A DNA stretch of 62,555 nt from Mycobacterium gastri. Lineage in GTDB: Bacteria; Actinomycetota; Actinomycetes; Mycobacteriales; Mycobacteriaceae. The stretch covers positions 1 to 62,555 of the forward strand of contig NZ_LQOX01000154.1 in the NCBI RefSeq assembly GCF_002102175.1. The letters run 5' to 3'. The position numbers and the translations under genes are program-made. The notes below the pieces were generated by a model that had not been told where the DNA came from, did not search any database, and was given only the letters and a program-made list of their open reading frames with translations. This document shows positions 26,140 to 34,350 of the stretch, in pieces; the stretch's first letter is position 1, and the number at the start of each line of letters is the position of its first letter.

Positions 26140-26330
26140 CGCACGTCTCGGTCGACGCCGATCGCTGCGTCGGGCATGGACGCTGCTACACCCTGGCGCC
26201 GGATGTCTTCGACGCCGACGAGGTCGGACACTCCGTCGTGCGGGTCGCGGACGTCTCGGGCGAGCTGGAGCGGCAGGCCGTGACGGGAGCGGAAAACTGC
26301 CCGGAGCAGGCGATCACCCTGTCCCGGTGA
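26136..26330 (+). CDS. 3Fe-4S ferredoxin, P450 partner
   Basis: 64 residues. Cysteines C11, C17 and C55 (CVGHGRC and NCPE) with a histidine at position 14 in place of the fourth cysteine give the [3Fe-4S] pattern common in actinobacterial P450 ferredoxins. The ATG overlaps the P450 stop by four bases, so the two are translated together and probably act as a redox pair in the cytosol. Confidence 0.92.
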   Translation: MTHVSVDADRCVGHGRCYTLAPDVFDADEVGHSVVRVADVSGELERQAVTGAENCPEQAITLSR

Positions 26331-26492
26331 GCAGCCGGCCAGATCGATTGCCGCACAACGCTCTCACGGCCCGACGCCGCGAAACCTGAGGATGCCGGTG
26401 ACCGACGCGGAAGCATCGGACGTGGGATATCACCGACGCTGGCGCTGGACTCGTCGTACGCTGACGCAAACCACAGAAGGGAACGCCTGCAC

Positions 26493-27281
26493 ATGCAACC
26501 AGGTTCGCTCGATCCGGTGGCCAGCGATCGTTTGTCGCACGCCGAGAAGTCATTCACGTCCGACTTATCGATCAACGAGTTCGCGCTGTTGCACGGGGCC
26601 GGGTTCGAACCCATCGAACTGGTCATGGGTGTCTCGGTCTACCACGTCGGCTTCCAGTTCAGCGGCATGCGGCAGCAACAGGAATTGGGCGTGCTGACCG
26701 AGGCGACCTATCGGGCGCGCTGGAATGCGATGGCGCGCATGCAGGCCGAAGCCGATGCGCTCAAGGCGGACGGGATTGTCGGGGTCCGGCTCAACTGGCG
26801 TCATCACGGTGAAGGCGGCGAGCATCTGGAGTTCATGACGGTCGGCACGGCGGTGCGCTACACCGCCAAGCCCGGGTCATTTCGGCGTCCCAACGGACAA
26901 GCGTTCTCCAGCCACCTGTCCGGGCAGGACATGGTGACGCTGCTGCGATCGGGGTACGCGCCGGTGGCCTTCGTGATGGGCAATTGCGTGTTCCACATCG
27001 CCGTGCAGGGGTTCATGCAGACGCTGAAACAGATCGGCCGCAATATGGAGATGCCGCAGTGGACACAGGGCAACTATCAGGCGCGGGAACTGGCGATGTC
27101 GCGCATGCAGAGCGAGGCGGAGCGCGACGGCGCCATTGGCGTGGTGGGCGTGCATTTCGCCATCTCCAACTATGCGTGGGGCCTGCACACGGTGGAGTAC
27201 TACGCGGCCGGAACCGCGGTACGCCGCACCGGCAGCGGGGAAACCATCACGCCGTCGTTCGTCTTGCCCATGGATAGCTGA
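26493..27281 (+). CDS. Protein with two tandem YbjQ-like (heavy-metal-binding/DUF74-type) domains
   Basis: 262 residues. Two halves of about 120 residues repeat the same plan: a helix-strand unit with FEPIELVMGVSVYHVGF (first half) and YAPVAFVMGNCVFHIAV (second half), then an RM(Q)xEA helix and a VGVRLNW/VGVHFAI strand, ending in VGTAVRY and AGTAVRR. This resembles duplicated YbjQ-type domains, which are pentameric folds of uncertain metal-binding role. The stop overlaps the next start by one base. The function is unknown. Confidence 0.65.
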   Translation: MQPGSLDPVASDRLSHAEKSFTSDLSINEFALLHGAGFEPIELVMGVSVYHVGFQFSGMRQQQELGVLTEATYRARWNAMARMQAEADALKADGIVGVRLNWRHHGEGGEHLEFMTVGTAVRYTAKPGSFRRPNGQAFSSHLSGQDMVTLLRSGYAPVAFVMGNCVFHIAVQGFMQTLKQIGRNMEMPQWTQGNYQARELAMSRMQSEAERDGAIGVVGVHFAISNYAWGLHTVEYYAAGTAVRRTGSGETITPSFVLPMDS

Positions 27282-27664
27282 TGACCCATTTCGACGCCGA
27301 GCAGGTGAGCCGGACCATCGGGGCCGCGCTCGCGGGCCCCGGCGGAATCGCCTTGGTGGTCAACGTTTTCGCCAACCTTCCGGGAGTGATTCACACACCC
27401 GCACGACGCGGCCTGTTCCGGTCGAACCCGGAGCGAATCCAGATCGGTGATTGGCGTTATGAAGTTGCCCACGACGGCCGGCTGGTCGCCGCACACCTGG
27501 TCAACGGCATCGTCATCGCCGAGGACATCCTGACCGCCGGCGCCGTCGGTCCGCACGTCGCCCGCGCGCTCGGGCAGGTCGTCAGCCGCTACGGGCCCAC
27601 GGTCATCCCGAACATCAGCGCGGCGGTGGAGATTCTGGCCACCAGTACCGGCTATCGGTACTGA
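27281..27664 (+). CDS. Conserved hypothetical protein
   Basis: 127 residues, soluble, with no signal or membrane segment. I recognise no catalytic motif. It starts on the last base of the YbjQ-like gene stop codon (TGATG), so the two are translationally coupled and probably work together. The middle part (GDWRYEVAHDGRLVAAHLVNGIVIAE) looks like a small beta sheet. Confidence 0.75.
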   Translation: MTHFDAEQVSRTIGAALAGPGGIALVVNVFANLPGVIHTPARRGLFRSNPERIQIGDWRYEVAHDGRLVAAHLVNGIVIAEDILTAGAVGPHVARALGQVVSRYGPTVIPNISAAVEILATSTGYRY

Positions 27665-27721
27665 GCCGTCTCCGCGGGCCATCCGCGCCGCCGTATCCCG
27701 GAGTCGATAGGGTGCCCCGTC

Positions 27722-28798
27722 ATGGGCGTCTTGCGGTTCCTTTGGCAACGCGTGCTGGCCTTCGACCGAATCGGCTCCCGCATTCCGCAGTTGATCCAGG
27801 TCTGGCTGCAGGAATTGTTCTTCGTCATGCCGCTGGCCTTCTTCATCGGCAAAGTCATCGACATCCATGGCGCCTTCGGCGTGCCCGGCACCGGCGAGCG
27901 GCTCGACGCGACATTCTGGGGAGCGCTCGTCGTCGCGCTCGTTTTCGGGTTCTTGTTCGTGCGTTCCCTGGTGAAGCCGCGCATCGCCCAGGGCTCCTGG
28001 ACCCCGACGGTGCACGCCGACATCGGAGCGTTCACCGTCTATGGCGGAAACCGAAACTGGACGGTGATCTATCCCTACCTGACCAGCCACCCGTCTTATG
28101 CACTGCTGCTGCTGCTGACCGCACCGATACCCGCCGTGATGGTCGCGGCGACCATCAACCAGGGCGACAGCACCTTCTACTTCCGGGTGTGCGGGATCGT
28201 CGGGCTGATCATCCTCGCCTGCATGGCGGTGGCGCGCCTGTTGTCCTGGTACGTATTCCGCATCGGCCGCCGCCGGCTCGACGAGCAACTGCGCGGCCTG
28301 CCGATCTCGCAACGTCGCCTGGGCTGGGAAATCGCCTGGAAACCCGTGCTGGTTCTGGTGGTGCTGATGTATGCGATCGTGTGCATCCCGCTCGGTGCCA
28401 TGTGGCTGAAGGAACAGCGCACCATCGCCGCCTTGCCCGTCGTCACCGTTGCCGACACCCAATATCCGGGCCAATACCGCCGCGTAACAGGCAAAGTGGC
28501 GTCCCAGCCCGTCTACTGGGCGCCGCAAGGGACCGGCCGCGGCGGCAACAACTACGCGGGAGCGGGGATCCTGGTGACGCTGCCGAGCGGCGGTGAGGCG
28601 CTGCTGCTCGCCGACTCGATGGCGGTGCCGGATTTCAAGGGCATGATGGCCCATGTTCACCACGGCGAACTCAGTGCCACTGGCAAGGTGATCGACGCCG
28701 TGACCGCGACCCAGCGCAAGTACTACGGATTCAACGAAAACGCCTTTCCCGCGCCGGCTGCCGGCGGGCGGGTCATGTTGCTGTTGTCAGAACCCTGA
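27722..28798 (+). CDS. Multi-pass membrane protein of unknown function
   Basis: 358 residues. Five hydrophobic segments can be seen at about 31-46, 65-81, 125-141, 155-174 and 206-226. A soluble C-terminal domain of about 130 residues follows (residues 230-358), with a strand-rich look (QYRRVTGKVASQPVYWAP). The basic loop RIGRRRLDEQLRG precedes the last membrane segment. No family was recognised. It lies 57 bp after the hypothetical gene at 27281 on the same strand and could belong to the same transcript. Confidence 0.75.
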   Translation: MGVLRFLWQRVLAFDRIGSRIPQLIQVWLQELFFVMPLAFFIGKVIDIHGAFGVPGTGERLDATFWGALVVALVFGFLFVRSLVKPRIAQGSWTPTVHADIGAFTVYGGNRNWTVIYPYLTSHPSYALLLLLTAPIPAVMVAATINQGDSTFYFRVCGIVGLIILACMAVARLLSWYVFRIGRRRLDEQLRGLPISQRRLGWEIAWKPVLVLVVLMYAIVCIPLGAMWLKEQRTIAALPVVTVADTQYPGQYRRVTGKVASQPVYWAPQGTGRGGNNYAGAGILVTLPSGGEALLLADSMAVPDFKGMMAHVHHGELSATGKVIDAVTATQRKYYGFNENAFPAPAAGGRVMLLLSEP

Positions 28799-28815
28799 GC
28801 CGAAGGAGCCTTGGA

Positions 28816-29026
28816 ATGAGCATCGTTTCGGCAGCGGCCGAGACGGCGACCGCGCTGGGCGTGCTGGCGCTGGCCGGTTGTGGCGGCCATCCGATGTCGG
28901 CGACGGCCACGTCAAGCACCGTCGGACTTCGTCACCGACGTCGGGCGCAAACAAGACGCGGCCATCAAGAAGGGGCTCGCCGGCGGAGCTGCCGAGGGTC
29001 ACGTCACCGCGCCGGTGCCGAGTTAG
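28816..29026 (+). pseudogene. Frameshifted short lipoprotein-like gene
   Basis: From the ATG at 28816 the protein shows a hydrophobic stretch and a lipobox-like LALAGCGG, then a short Ser/Thr linker. Around 28914 the coding-like sequence moves into the next frame, where it continues as APSDFVTDVGRKQDAAIKK and ends at TAG 29024-29026. Read through the shift it would be about 70 residues. The N-terminus lacks the usual lysines or arginines of a signal peptide. It overlaps the end of the convergent sulfite-oxidase-like gene by four bases. It may be a decayed lipoprotein or a sequencing error. Confidence 0.4.
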
Positions 29027-30129
29027 CGCACCGTGCAGGTGGCCCTGGCCCAGGCGTTGTTGCCGTAGCCGCCCGGATTCCACAGGGACGCCGGCGATTG
29101 CGGCTGCAGCGTTCCGGTGTCGTCCCACGCGCGGGCGGTGATGTGCAGCCGGCCGGGCTCGACGTCGACAGTCGATGACCACGACCGCCATGACCATGTG
29201 CCGGGCGCCGGGTGCAGCTCGGCTTGCAGCCAGGTGTGCCCGTGGTCGAGCGATATGTCGATGCGCGCGACGCGGTGACCGTCGCCGGCGATGCCGTAGC
29301 CGCGGATTGTCAGAGCGCCGGCGGCGACGACGTCACCGTCGACGGGGTGCAGAATGTCGCAGTTGAGCGCGAGCGTCGAGAGCGGAATGCCTTCTCCCGC
29401 AGCAGCAGTGGCGAGGTCGGCGCCGGGGGGCAGGATCCGGTAGTCATACGCCTGGAAGTAGTTCTCCGACGGGCCGGGCTGCACGGTGATCGCATTGACC
29501 CACTTGACGCTGCGGGCGCCGATGTACCCCGGCACCACCACCCGGACCGGGCCGCCGTGGGCAGGTGGCAACGGTCTGGAGTTCATCTGCCATGCCACCA
29601 GCACTTCCTGCGACATCGCCTTGCGCAACGGGATGGAACCGCCGTAAGTCTGGGCGGGCCGGGCCTCCGGAGCCACATCGGGAGCGTCGAAGGCAACATG
29701 CAGCCCGTCTTCGACGTGGGTCCCGGCCGCGCCGAGAATGTCGGCCAGGCGCGCGCCATACCACTGTGCTGTCGAGATCGCGCCGTGTTGCCAGGGCTCC
29801 TTACCCGGGATCGCTCGCACGCGCAGCAACTCGGCGCGCCGATTACCCGCACAAGCCAACGTCGCCACCACGCTGTGGCGCTGGAAATCGTTGATCAGCC
29901 GGTCGTAGGTCAGCGTCAGCGGCTTGTCCACGCACCCGCTGACCGTCAGGCTCCAATTAGTGGGCGCGATACCGGGAATAGGGCCGTGATTGCGGGCATA
30001 GAACGCATCGATCGGGGTGATGTCGCTGCCGGCCAGCGCCGCGACCGGCGGCTCAGCGTTGTAGGGCAGCTCCGCATGCACGATCATGTCGTCTCGCTTG
30101 CCCCATGTCGCGGTGGCGTCGGCGGCCAT
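29023..30129 (-). CDS. Sulfite oxidase-like molybdopterin oxidoreductase
   Basis: 368 residues. The Moco domain comes first, with the molybdenum-coordinating cysteine in LACAGNRR (C93) and the segment YGGSIPLRKA. The C-terminal part is the Mo-co dimerisation domain (RIDISLDHGHTWLQAEL). There is no heme domain and no Tat signal peptide, unlike periplasmic sulfite dehydrogenases, so it is predicted to be cytosolic. The family oxidises sulfite to sulfate, but paralogues act on other substrates. The start ATG at 30129 has no strong ribosome binding site; ATG at 30087 is an alternative. Confidence 0.87.
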   Translation of the reverse strand: MAADATATWGKRDDMIVHAELPYNAEPPVAALAGSDITPIDAFYARNHGPIPGIAPTNWSLTVSGCVDKPLTLTYDRLINDFQRHSVVATLACAGNRRAELLRVRAIPGKEPWQHGAISTAQWYGARLADILGAAGTHVEDGLHVAFDAPDVAPEARPAQTYGGSIPLRKAMSQEVLVAWQMNSRPLPPAHGGPVRVVVPGYIGARSVKWVNAITVQPGPSENYFQAYDYRILPPGADLATAAAGEGIPLSTLALNCDILHPVDGDVVAAGALTIRGYGIAGDGHRVARIDISLDHGHTWLQAELHPAPGTWSWRSWSSTVDVEPGRLHITARAWDDTGTLQPQSPASLWNPGGYGNNAWARATCTVR

Positions 30130-30380
30130 AGTAGAGATGGTCCGCCATCACCCGAGACTGGTCTAGCGGCCGGTGACATTGCCGGCTCGAGCGTGCGGTC
30201 GCCGAACAGCTCGGCCGGCGCTAGACGGTCATCGGTCCGGCTGGCTCAGGATCGCAAATCCGCATCGGGATGGCTCGGGTGTCGTACCGTTCTCACAGGT
30301 CTCACGCGGTTCAGCGAAATGCCGGATGCGAGGTCACCGCATCGTGGGACGGGCTGCGCCGAGGGAAAGGGTTCAACGCG

Positions 30381-31247
30381 ATGAATAAAACGACGACCGC
30401 GCTGGCGACACTTAGCGTGCTCCTCGTGACTGCCGGGTGTGGCGGCTCCACCAGCCGCCAGGCCACCGAAAATTCGCCGTCGGGAAACCAATCGAGCTCA
30501 AACACCGCCGCCACTATCGAGCCCGCATCCTCGGGACGGATGAACCCCCGCTACGAAGACGCCGAAACACCGGAGGCACAACAAGGTCGCCAGCTCATGA
30601 CGGACGCGAAACTGCTGGAGGCGCTGGCTCAGCAGGTCAACGACACCCTGAATCTGCCCCACGACGTGGCGGTTCTGGGCAAACAATGTGGTGAGCCCAA
30701 CGATTATTGGGACCCCAATACCAACGAGATAACCCTGTGCTACGAGGACATCCAGCAAAGCGAGCACCGGTTCGCCGCCAGCGGAAACCCGGATCCGGTG
30801 GTCGCCGCGACCGATGCGACGACCTCCGGGTTCTATCACGAACTTGGTCACGCCACCCTGGCCATCTACCAACTCGCGTTCACCGGACGCGAAGAGGATG
30901 TGGCCGACCAGCTCTCGGCGTTCATGCTGCTGGCTCCCGGCGCCGACGGTAAGCCCTATCCCAACGGTGTCCGGATGGCGACCAACACCGCCCAGGACTG
31001 GAAGTTGAGTGCCAAGGAGGCTGGCGACGCGAACGATCTTCCGTTCTGGGACGGGCACTCCATGGACATCACCCGCATGTACAACTGGGAGTGCTGGATC
31101 TACGGGTCCGACCCGACGGCCAACGCGAACATGGTCGCCTCCGGCGACCTCCCGGAGGACCGGGCCGGCAATTGCGAGGAGGAGTTCCAGAACATGTCCA
31201 AAGCATGGCAGCAGATGCTGGGGCCCCACCTCAAGAAGCCCAGCTGA
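30381..31247 (+). CDS. Secreted lipoprotein metallopeptidase (DUF4344-like)
   Basis: 288 residues. A signal peptide ends in a lipobox VTAGC (C20), followed by a Ser/Asn/Thr-rich linker to about residue 55. The catalytic part has the zinc motif HELGH at residues 153-157, with further acidic residues at REEDVADQ (171-175) suited to be the third ligand. Two Cys pairs may form disulfides. This fits the DUF4344 metallopeptidase family, anchored outside the cell membrane. The 251-bp divergent region separates it from the sulfite oxidase-like gene. Confidence 0.82.
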   Translation: MNKTTTALATLSVLLVTAGCGGSTSRQATENSPSGNQSSSNTAATIEPASSGRMNPRYEDAETPEAQQGRQLMTDAKLLEALAQQVNDTLNLPHDVAVLGKQCGEPNDYWDPNTNEITLCYEDIQQSEHRFAASGNPDPVVAATDATTSGFYHELGHATLAIYQLAFTGREEDVADQLSAFMLLAPGADGKPYPNGVRMATNTAQDWKLSAKEAGDANDLPFWDGHSMDITRMYNWECWIYGSDPTANANMVASGDLPEDRAGNCEEEFQNMSKAWQQMLGPHLKKPS

Positions 31248-31359
31248 GCCGGCCTAGCCGCCAGCTCGGCAGCCGTCCCGAGCAGGAGTTCATGGACCGT
31301 TCAGGCATCGGTCGAGTGGACCTCATGGACCGCACACGAGCGACCGTTTTTCTCACGGT

Positions 31360-32541
31360 ATGCGTGTCGTTCAGGTCGCCAACTTCTACGGACCTCGTTC
31401 CGGCGGGCTCCGGACTGCCGTCGACCGGTTGGGATCGGAATACTGCGCACGCGGCCACCAGGTATTTCTGATCGTTCCCGGTGCCCAGGCCACGCATACT
31501 CGGTTGCGTACCGGTGTCGTGCGAATCACCCTGCCGGCCAAGCTGATTCCATTCACCGGAGGCTACCGCGCGGTGCTGCCCGGGCCCGTGCGAGCGCTGC
31601 TGGAAACGCTGCGGCCCGACGCCCTGGAGGTCTCCGACCGGCTCACCCTGCGATCACTGGGCCGCTGGGGGCGCGACCACGGCGTGACAACGGTCATGAT
31701 CTCTCACGAACGCCTCGATCGCTTTGCCGGCCAGCTGCTTCCGCGACGCACGGCAAAGGCGTTCGCAGACGCGGCGAACCGGCGAACCGCCGCCGACTAC
31801 GACACCGTGGTGTGCACCACCGGATTCGCGCGTAGCGAATTCGACCGCATCGGCGCGACGAATATCGCCACCGTCCCACTGGGTGTCGATCTGCAGACCT
31901 TCCACCCGCGGCGGCGCAGTTCCCTGGTGCGACAACGCTTTGCCGCACCGACACAGATCCTGCTGGTCCACTGCGGCCGGCTCTCGGTCGAAAAGCGTGC
32001 CGATCGCAGCATCGATGCGGTCGCCGCATTGTGTGACGCCGGTGCCGACGCCCGCCTGGTCGTCGTCGGCGACGGTCCGATGCGCGCCAGACTGCAACGT
32101 CAGGCCGCGGGTCTACCCGTCGAGTTCACCGGGTTCATCTCCGATCGGCGCGCCGTCGCCACCATGCTGGCCTGCGCCGACGTGACCCTGGCACCCGGAC
32201 CGCACGAGACCTTCGGGCTGGCCGCGCTGGAATCACTGGCCTGCGGGACGCCGGTGGTGGCATCGCGCACGTCGGCGCTGGCCGAGATCATCACCACAGA
32301 CAGCGGTGCATCGGCCGACAACAACCCGGTCGCCATCGCGACGGCGGTCCGCAGCGTCGTCAGCCGTCCCGAGCACAATCGTCGTGCCTGCGCAAGGCGC
32401 CGCGCCGAGGCCTTCACCTGGCAACAAGCCGCGGCCGGCATGTTGATTGCACTAAGTGGCGGCGACGTTCAACGCGGCGTTTCCCGTCCTATGGACGAGC
32501 CGGTCCGGTTGACGGACGCGGGTTTCCGATTCACCGCATGA
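31360..32541 (+). CDS. GT-B glycosyltransferase, family 4
   Basis: 393 residues. The N-terminal GT4 acceptor domain begins MRVVQVANFYGPRSGGL with a Gly-rich loop. The C-terminal GT1-type donor domain has the CGRLSVEKRAD motif (about residue 206), VVVGDGP, and the E-X7-E motif in GPHETFGLAALESLACGTPV (about 285-305). Mycobacterial relatives use GDP-mannose or nucleotide-glucose to glycosylate phosphatidyl-inositol or other cell-envelope lipids. It could be a mannosyltransferase, but donor and acceptor are not evident from sequence. Confidence 0.88.
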   Translation: MRVVQVANFYGPRSGGLRTAVDRLGSEYCARGHQVFLIVPGAQATHTRLRTGVVRITLPAKLIPFTGGYRAVLPGPVRALLETLRPDALEVSDRLTLRSLGRWGRDHGVTTVMISHERLDRFAGQLLPRRTAKAFADAANRRTAADYDTVVCTTGFARSEFDRIGATNIATVPLGVDLQTFHPRRRSSLVRQRFAAPTQILLVHCGRLSVEKRADRSIDAVAALCDAGADARLVVVGDGPMRARLQRQAAGLPVEFTGFISDRRAVATMLACADVTLAPGPHETFGLAALESLACGTPVVASRTSALAEIITTDSGASADNNPVAIATAVRSVVSRPEHNRRACARRRAEAFTWQQAAAGMLIALSGGDVQRGVSRPMDEPVRLTDAGFRFTA

Positions 32542-32544
32542 GGG

Positions 32545-32787
32545 TCAGGTGCACGGTAACCCGTGCGGGCCTCCGACCCAGTGACCGGGCGGCGCCCGCC
32601 AGGGGCAAACTTGCTGAACCTGCCCCGGTGGCAGGGGGTTCCCGATATGCCCGTCGCCGATATGCGGTACCGGCGGAACCCACGGCTGACCTGGGTCAGC
32701 CTGGGTAACCGCACCCCCGATTCCGAGCGCGGATGCTCCCAACGCTGCGGCGATTACGGCTTTCGCTGCCAACTTTTTCGCGATCAT
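32545..32787 (-). CDS. Small secreted proline-rich protein
   Basis: 80 residues from the ATG at 32787 (GGAGGG seven bases upstream). An N-terminal signal peptide (MIAKKLAAKAVIAAALGASA) is followed by a cleavage site near TQADPG. The mature part is short, rich in Pro, Gly and Trp, and has two cysteines. The 11-bp sequence TTCAGTCGCCC is tandemly duplicated on the plus strand at 32801-32822, just upstream of the ribosome binding site. Function unknown. It ends three bases from the convergent glycosyltransferase gene. Confidence 0.75.
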   Translation of the reverse strand: MIAKKLAAKAVIAAALGASALGIGGAVTQADPGQPWVPPVPHIGDGHIGNPLPPGQVQQVCPWRAPPGHWVGGPHGLPCT

Positions 32788-32959
32788 CGTGTCGCCCTCC
32801 TTCAGTCGCCCTTCAGTCGCCCTGGGCACTACGCCAGCGACTACGGTGACGTCTATCCAGTAAGTATCCCCGAGACGGCGCTGTCAAACGTAATCCCTGC
32901 CGCGGGCGCTTCGATGATCCACGGGGCTTCGGCCCGCGTCCCAGGGTCAGCCGCTGGAG

Positions 32960-34183
32960 TTAACCGGGTCCGCGGCGGGCGAATGCGGGGGCATGCTCGG
33001 GCCGGACCCCAACGCCGACAAAGTAGGCGGGCAGCATCGAGAGCCACGGCAATTTGTCCACCACCGCGAGTAACGCCGCCGGCGGGGTAGGGTCCTTGCC
33101 GCCAAGCAGTGGGCCGACCAGCGTCCGGTGCAATACCCGTTGCACGGTTTGGGTCACCACGGTGGGAAGGAGGCGGCGGCGCCGCACGGCGGCCAGGTCG
33201 CGATCGGTGATCCGGTGTCGCAGCAGGGGCTCGGCCAATATGGTCGCCGCCGCGACGGCATCCTGCACGGCCAGGTTGATCCCGACGCCGCCCAGCGGTG
33301 ACATCGCGTGCGCGGCGTCACCGATGCACAGCAAGCCATCGGTGTGCCAGCGCCGCAGCCGATTCACCTTCACGTCGAGATGTTTGACGTCGTCCATGGA
33401 CGTCAGCGCCGCCGCCGACTCGGCCGCCTCGGGAACCAGCGCCGCGACGTCGCTGCGGAATGCCTCGATGCCGCGCGCCCGCAACGCGGCGTCAGTTCCC
33501 TTGGGCCCCAGGTAGGCGATCTGGAAGTACCCCTGGCGGGGAATCACCACCAGGGCTTTGCCTGGTCCGAATCGGGGCAGCAACGAGAACTCCGTGGTGT
33601 CCTCGTACGGCAGCTTGAACCACCACACGTCGAACTTGACCGGGTAGTCGTGTGCTCTCAGCCCGGCCTCCTGACGAGCCATCGACCAGCGACCGTCGCA
33701 CGCCACGGTCAGCTCCGCCCTCAGCTCACCGGGGCCGTCGGGTCCTTGGTAGCGCACTCCGAACACCCGATCGCCGTCTCGCAGCAGCCCGGTGGCTTCG
33801 GTCTTCATGCGCAGCGTGAAGCTCGGCTCGGCCTGGGCCGCCTCCGCGAGCAGGTTCAGCAGATCCCACTGCGGCACCATCGCGATATACGGATGGGGCA
33901 GGCGCAGCCGCTCGAAGTCGACGTAGGTCACCGAACGCCCGCCTGTGTCGAAGGTTGCCTTGCGGACCTCGCTGAAGGGCAGCGCCGCGAAACGCTCCCA
34001 CAGTCCCAGCTCATCAAGCAGCCGCAGGGTCGTCGGATGCACAGTGTCACCGCGGAAATCCCGTAGGAAGTCACCGTGCTTCTCCAGCAGGGTGACCTCC
34101 ACACCAGCCCGGGCCAGGAGCAGCCCGAGGACCATGCCGGCTGGGCCGCCGCCGATAATCGCGCACGTGGTTGTCTCAGACAT
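32960..34183 (-). CDS. FAD-dependent monooxygenase, PHBH/UbiH type (Rv1751-like)
   Basis: 407 residues from ATG 34183; ATG at 34195 is a close alternative, and longer frames run through non-coding sequence. FAD motif IIGGGPAGMVLGLLLARAG at residues 8-26, the DG-like segment ACDGRWS near 170 and the GDAAHAMSPLGGVGIN motif near 295. Such enzymes hydroxylate aromatic or polyprenyl compounds using NAD(P)H. It is divergent from a FadD1-type ligase, the same pair and orientation as Rv1750c/Rv1751 in M. tuberculosis, which supports the assignment. Confidence 0.85.
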   Translation of the reverse strand: MSETTTCAIIGGGPAGMVLGLLLARAGVEVTLLEKHGDFLRDFRGDTVHPTTLRLLDELGLWERFAALPFSEVRKATFDTGGRSVTYVDFERLRLPHPYIAMVPQWDLLNLLAEAAQAEPSFTLRMKTEATGLLRDGDRVFGVRYQGPDGPGELRAELTVACDGRWSMARQEAGLRAHDYPVKFDVWWFKLPYEDTTEFSLLPRFGPGKALVVIPRQGYFQIAYLGPKGTDAALRARGIEAFRSDVAALVPEAAESAAALTSMDDVKHLDVKVNRLRRWHTDGLLCIGDAAHAMSPLGGVGINLAVQDAVAAATILAEPLLRHRITDRDLAAVRRRRLLPTVVTQTVQRVLHRTLVGPLLGGKDPTPPAALLAVVDKLPWLSMLPAYFVGVGVRPEHAPAFARRGPG

Positions 34184-34350
34184 CAGCGCAAGCATAAGGT
34201 GCGCAGGCGGCTTACTCGCGCTCAACAGAGCACCGCGGCGCCAGTCTCGGCCCGCGCCAGCGGTGTGCCCGCCGCCGACGCGGTGGTGGGCGGTGCCGCA
34301 TCGCCGCGGGCCCGCACGGGGCGTCCCGGCCGGCAGACGGACCACACACC

